This document shows, piece after piece, positions 60,524-64,000 of a DNA stretch of 64,000 bases (the stretch's first letter is position 1; each line of letters begins with the position of its first letter). The stretch spans positions 1-64,000 of the forward strand of contig VGSF01000014.1 in the NCBI GenBank assembly GCA_016875165.1, read 5' to 3'. The stretch comes from Deltaproteobacteria bacterium (GTDB lineage: Bacteria > Desulfobacterota > SM23-61). A program made the position numbers and the translations under genes. The notes under the pieces were generated by a model. The model made no database searches and was not told the origin of the DNA. It saw only the letters and a list, made by a program, of their open reading frames with translations.

Positions 60524-61315
60524 ATGAACTGGGAGTTCGTGTTATTCAAAAAAGAAGACGGGATCGGCACCATTACTCTTAATCGGCCGGATTCGATGAA
60601 TGCCCTGGGGGGTGGGATGAGGCAGGAGATCCTGGCTGCCATGGAAGTAGCTGCAGCAGATAGCGAGGTCAAGGTCATCGTGATCACCGGCGCCGGAAAG
60701 GCATTCTGCGCAGGTGGGGATGTGAAGGAATTTGTCTCCGGAGGAACAAGGGCTGAAGCCAACTTACCCATCGATCAAAGACCGACCCGGGATAAAATTA
60801 TCTTGCTTATTCAGGCCACGGGCAAGCCGGTCATCGCTTCGGTCAACGGCGCTGCTGCCGGGGGAGGTTGTAATCTGGCCCTGGCTTGTGACATGCGCAT
60901 CGCCAGCGACCGGGCGCGATTTGGCCAGGTATTCGTGCGCCGGGGCCTACATCCGGACTGGGGAGGAATCTGGTTTTTACCCAGGCTGGTAGGCTATGCC
61001 AAGGCTGCAGAGCTTATCTTTTCGGGTGAAGTCATCGACGCCCAGGAAGCTTTGCGCATCGGCCTGGTGAATAAAGTCGTCCCCCATGAAGAATTGTCCA
61101 AAGCCACTAAAGAATTTGCCATGAAGTTTATGAAGAGCGCACCCATTCCCGTCTCCCTGGCCAAAAAGGGGCTGCAGAATTTTTCCCGCATCGACTTGGC
61201 GCAAGCCTTAGACCAGGAACGGTTGGCGCAATCCCTCTGCTGGAATACGGAAGACCGGGAGGAAGGAATGAGATCGTTTGTGGAGAAACGAGACCCGGTT
61301 TTTAAAGGAAAATAA
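60524..61315 (+). CDS. Enoyl-CoA hydratase/isomerase family protein, isomerase-like active site
   Basis: A 263-residue crotonase: IGTITLNRPDSMNALGGGMR, VIVITGAGKAFCAGGDVKEF (oxyanion hole), ASVNGAAAGGGCNLALACDM, RRGLHPDWGGIWFLPRLVGY. The two hydratase glutamates are replaced: the GGGCE position is Asn and the FGQPE position is Phe. Asp in HPDWGG is at the catalytic-Asp position of PaaG-type isomerases. Hydration is therefore unlikely; a double-bond or ring isomerisation of an acyl-CoA is more probable. GGAGG precedes ATG 60524. Confidence 0.88.
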   Translation: MNWEFVLFKKEDGIGTITLNRPDSMNALGGGMRQEILAAMEVAAADSEVKVIVITGAGKAFCAGGDVKEFVSGGTRAEANLPIDQRPTRDKIILLIQATGKPVIASVNGAAAGGGCNLALACDMRIASDRARFGQVFVRRGLHPDWGGIWFLPRLVGYAKAAELIFSGEVIDAQEALRIGLVNKVVPHEELSKATKEFAMKFMKSAPIPVSLAKKGLQNFSRIDLAQALDQERLAQSLCWNTEDREEGMRSFVEKRDPVFKGK

Positions 61316-61375
61316 ACTCATTCCCTAAACAAATCCCAGACAAGCCGAAGGCCATCGTCATGCGTCTGCTCATTA

Positions 61376-62707
61376 TCAATGGCAGAGGCGAATCACCTGC
61401 CGAATGTCTTCCACCTTCTCCAGATTCCAGAGATTTTTTAGCAGGGAATCTATTTTCCGCTCCGTCAGCACAGAGGGCGCTAAGGAACGAAACTTCAACT
61501 CCAATTCTTCATCGGTTGGGGGGTTTCGCGGATCCCCCTTGGGAGTGTTCACAAAAGCCGAATATTTTTTGCCCTCTTTGGTAGTGATGGTCACTAGGGA
61601 TTCAGTATCTTTATACTCGGGGACGACCTTTGCTTTTACCTTTTTCCGCAGGGCTATCATCTTGGGGTCCTGAACCTTTTTATCTGTGAACATATCTTCC
61701 CCGGCCACTCCCTCAGCCAGAGCCAGAGCTGCGCAGTAGTAGGTGCTGAATTTTCCGGCTAGACCGGTCTTCGGTTCTACCTGCCCGGCGGAATCCAGGC
61801 AAAAATGGGCTACATCGCACTGGATCGCCTCCACGTCTTCAGGCTTGAGGTTGTATTGATTTCTAATGGCAATAACCGCATCAATGGTTGGATGGGTGAG
61901 CAGGCAGGCGGCATAGGGCTTGAAGGTGTTTTTTAGCACTTCGTATTTTTTCCCCAGATCCTTGACCATTGGCGCCAATCTGGAATGATCTCCCAGGGCC
62001 TCTACGTACCCTTTTTTTCCTTCAATAATATTTGGGGCGCAGGTAAAGCCCTGCTGGGCCAGGATAGCCGAGAGAACACCATCAAAGGCCGATTTCCCGG
62101 GATGGAAGGGTTTGGTCATGGTTCCAAAAACCAGACGCAAACCTGCGGCCTGGGTCCCAGCCAGACCCAGAGCCTGCTTCATTTGGTCTAAAGATAGGCC
62201 CAGGAGTTTCCCCGCAGCCACGGCAGCCCCGAACCGGCCAAAGGTGGAGGTTGAATGCCAGCCCCGGTCATAATGTTTAGTTCCCATGCCTATGCCGATG
62301 CGGGTTTCTACTTCGAATCCTAAAAGAAAAGCTTCCAAAGCTGCTTTTCCAGAGAGGCCTTTCCACTCTGCCACGGCCAGAACGGCAGGGATCACGGGAG
62401 CGCTCGGATGCCCTATAGAGGCGACATGGGTGTCGTCATAATCTAAAGCATGGGCCATCGCTCCATTGACCAGAGCGGCATTCATGACATTAGTCTTGAA
62501 GCCATGTCCTAAAACCGTGGCCTGGGGTTTCCCCCCAAACTCCTTAACCATTTTTAGCAGAATCTGAGTCAAGGGCTGTTTGGCTCCTCCCAGGGCTACG
62601 CCCAGGAGATCCAAGAAGCAGCGCTTGGCCTGGTGAACTACTTCCTCGGGAAAAGACGGGTAAGAGGTTTCCAATACATAACGCGCCAACCTTTCGGTTA
62701 CCTTCAT
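61376..62707 (-). CDS. MmgE/PrpD family protein
   Basis: A 443-residue protein: CFLDLLGVALGGAKQPLTQI, NAALVNGAMAHALDYDDTHV, GHPSAPVIPAVLAVAEWKGL, LGLAGTQAAGLRLVFGTMTK, KPFHPGKSAFDGVLSAILAQ, FKPYAACLLTHPTIDAVIAI. These are the signature blocks of 2-methylcitrate-dehydratase-like enzymes. Many MmgE/PrpD members outside the methylcitrate cycle have unknown substrates (dicarboxylic acids are typical). Full length. Confidence 0.9.
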   Translation of the reverse strand: MKVTERLARYVLETSYPSFPEEVVHQAKRCFLDLLGVALGGAKQPLTQILLKMVKEFGGKPQATVLGHGFKTNVMNAALVNGAMAHALDYDDTHVASIGHPSAPVIPAVLAVAEWKGLSGKAALEAFLLGFEVETRIGIGMGTKHYDRGWHSTSTFGRFGAAVAAGKLLGLSLDQMKQALGLAGTQAAGLRLVFGTMTKPFHPGKSAFDGVLSAILAQQGFTCAPNIIEGKKGYVEALGDHSRLAPMVKDLGKKYEVLKNTFKPYAACLLTHPTIDAVIAIRNQYNLKPEDVEAIQCDVAHFCLDSAGQVEPKTGLAGKFSTYYCAALALAEGVAGEDMFTDKKVQDPKMIALRKKVKAKVVPEYKDTESLVTITTKEGKKYSAFVNTPKGDPRNPPTDEELELKFRSLAPSVLTERKIDSLLKNLWNLEKVEDIRQVIRLCH

Positions 62708-62898
62708 TTTTTCCTCCTTTTAAAAAATAAATCCCAATTCTCAAATTCCAAATCCCAAATAAATTTCAATATCCAATGGCCAAATGACTAAATTGTAACA
62801 CCACTCTTAGACCAATGGTTTAGGATTTGATTTTTTGGTCATTGAAACTTATTTGTTATTTGGTGCTTGGAATTTGGTGTTCATTCCCAATAAAGATA
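62708..62898. repeat. AAATTCCAAATCCC/GGAATTTGG dispersed palindrome
   Basis: CTCAAATTCCAAATCCCAAA and ATATCCAATGGCC on the left pair imperfectly with GGTCATTGAAAC and GCTTGGAATTTGGTG on the right. A common A+T-rich intergenic repeat. Confidence 0.55.
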
Positions 62899-63300
62899 TT
62901 ACCTTACAAATTTTACCTTTATAAAATCAGCAATGGTTTTAATGGAGGTGCCCGGAATGAATACTTCGGCCGTCCCGGTCTCCTTCAATTTTGCGGCGTC
63001 GGTCGGGGAGATGATTCCTCCAACGATAACCATCTTATCTTCAGCGCCCCTTTCCTTCAGGCCTTGGATTACCCGCTGGGTCAAGCTCAAATGGGCTCCA
63101 GAGAGGATGCTCAGGCCGATGACATCAACATCTTCCTGGATCGCTGCATTGACAATCATCTCCGGAGTCTGCCTAAGGCCGGTGTACACCACTTCAAAGC
63201 CAGCATCTCGCAGCCCGTAGGCCACCACTTTTGCTCCTCGGTCGTGTCCGTCCAGACCAGGCTTAGCCACGAGAACTCTAATTTTTTTGCTTTGATCCAT
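62899..63300 (-). CDS. Methylmalonyl-CoA mutase, B12-binding subunit
   Basis: A 133-residue cobalamin-binding Rossmann domain: [20 protein letters not shown] with H19 in DGHDRG as lower cobalt ligand, [20 protein letters not shown] (the SxL loop) and [20 protein letters not shown]. It works with the separate large subunit encoded 100 bases upstream to interconvert succinyl- and methylmalonyl-CoA or a related branched acyl-CoA. Confidence 0.93.
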   Translation of the reverse strand: MDQSKKIRVLVAKPGLDGHDRGAKVVAYGLRDAGFEVVYTGLRQTPEMIVNAAIQEDVDVIGLSILSGAHLSLTQRVIQGLKERGAEDKMVIVGGIISPTDAAKLKETGTAEVFIPGTSIKTIADFIKVKFVR

Positions 63301-63400
63301 GAATAACCCTCCTTGTTAAGATTGACCTAACAATCTAATCGGAAATTCAAATATCGAAGTCCAGAACAAGCACGAATGGATTCCCCCCATTTGATTTGGG

Positions 63401-64000
63401 TCAGATCGTTGCCGGCCGATATTCGCCGAAGACCTCCTTTAAAACATCGCACATCTCCTGCAGGGTGGCATAGGCTTTTACGCATTCAAAAAAGTGAAGA
63501 ATCAGATTCACTTCCTCTTTCTGCGCGGCAGCTTTGAGCTCTTTGAGCAGTCGGGCGACCTCTTTGTTGTCCCGCTTTTCCTTTACTTCTTTGAGATGGG
63601 AGAGTTGCAGACGTTCGGCTTCGTCCCGACGGTTGGCATCGTAGGGGTGCGGAACCAACCGGGTTGTAGAAACCTCCAATTCATGTTCTCCCAGGTAACA
63701 ATTTACGCCTACAATCAACTCTTTGCCTTCCTCTAACTTTTTCTGCCGCTCGTAGGCGCTGCGGGCGACCTCGCGCTGCATGTAACCACTTTCTATGGCC
63801 GCCACTGCCCCGCCCATCGATTGAATCTTGTCGAATTCGGCCCACGCCGCATTTTCAATCTGATTGGTCAGCGATTCCACGTAATAAGAGCCGGCCAGGG
63901 GATCCATGACGTCCGCTAATCGGGCTTCGTGCTGGAGGATGCGCGCGGCATCTTCGCTGAGTTGAATGGCCTCCAGACTCCACCCCAGGCCGAGCGGTTC
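63401..64000 (-). CDS. Methylmalonyl-CoA mutase large subunit, C-terminal part (continues beyond window)
   Basis: The frame is open to the right edge. The visible about 199 residues include SEDAARILQHEARLADVMDP, LAGSYYVESLTNQIENAAWA, GAVAAIESGYMQREVARSAY, VGVNCYLGEHELEVST and a helical end (LIHLHFFECVKAYATLQEMC-like), the C-terminal part of the TIM-barrel subunit. No B12 domain follows, so the mutase is of the split type. Acyl-CoA specificity cannot be read from this end. Confidence 0.92.
   Translation of the reverse strand, partial: EPLGLGWSLEAIQLSEDAARILQHEARLADVMDPLAGSYYVESLTNQIENAAWAEFDKIQSMGGAVAAIESGYMQREVARSAYERQKKLEEGKELIVGVNCYLGEHELEVSTTRLVPHPYDANRRDEAERLQLSHLKEVKEKRDNKEVARLLKELKAAAQKEEVNLILHFFECVKAYATLQEMCDVLKEVFGEYRPATI

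Noticed and set aside
1-64000. tRNA or rRNA genes
   Set aside because: None recognised by eye; a covariance-model scan would be needed to exclude a missed tRNA.

Overview
The window looks like a chromosome segment of a Desulfobacterota (deltaproteobacterial) anaerobe, probably assembled from an environmental sample. The metabolic genes fit: IorAB with an F420-hydrogenase-beta-like subunit, two TAXI-type TRAP transporters, a CaiB/BaiF CoA-transferase, acyl-CoA carboxylase, split B12-dependent methylmalonyl-CoA mutase, a non-pyrrolysine MttB-family gene and many 4Fe-4S proteins. No rRNA or tRNA gene was recognised. The taxonomic placement is inference.

Positions 1-18.8 kb hold a type III-B CRISPR-Cas locus on the + strand: the 3' end of cas6 (2-283); a complete cmr1-cas10-cmr3-cmr4-cmr5-cmr6 operon (3851-11570); a CARF-HEPN effector of the TIGR02710 type (12598-13836); a TPR-fused CRISPR-associated primase-polymerase (14733-16454); cas1; two different cas2 genes; and a four-repeat array (18485-18738). 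Together these would process crRNA, degrade target RNA, make cyclic oligoadenylate, respond to it with a HEPN nuclease, and acquire spacers. The primase-polymerase appears to have lost its catalytic motifs, and a second CARF protein (TIGR02584/NE0113 type) survives only as a deletion remnant plus a duplicated fragment. Toxin-antitoxin (TA) modules sit between the CRISPR genes.

Positions 18.8-25 kb begin with a 107-bp perfect direct repeat that abuts the end of the array. A second copy lies 2.6 kb further on, and the two flank a Panacea-type TA pair. A ferredoxin-like protein and DUF433 follow.

Positions 25-36 kb carry a TPP enzyme, a mandelate-racemase-like gene, glycerate 2-kinase, a divergent enolase paralogue, an mttB gene broken against a hisD fragment, and a TPR-CHAT lipoprotein.

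Positions 36-41.4 kb are a graveyard of broken genes (selB, a Fis-type regulator, a methyltransferase, IS1380, AbiEi) and TA modules. They are separated by copies of a short repeat that is an internal-deletion derivative of a REP-type (Y1/HUH) transposase gene. At least six copies occur in the window.

Positions 41.4-64 kb are more regular metabolic DNA, mostly on the - strand: iorA-iorB with an frhB-like gene; carboxyltransferase-TAXI-lipoprotein-TRAP permease-CoA transferase; a radical SAM/PDZ protein; a second TAXI-TRAP pair; a nitronate-monooxygenase-like flavoprotein; a crotonase; MmgE/PrpD; and methylmalonyl-CoA mutase subunits running off the right edge. Small palindromic and MITE-like elements lie in many intergenic gaps.
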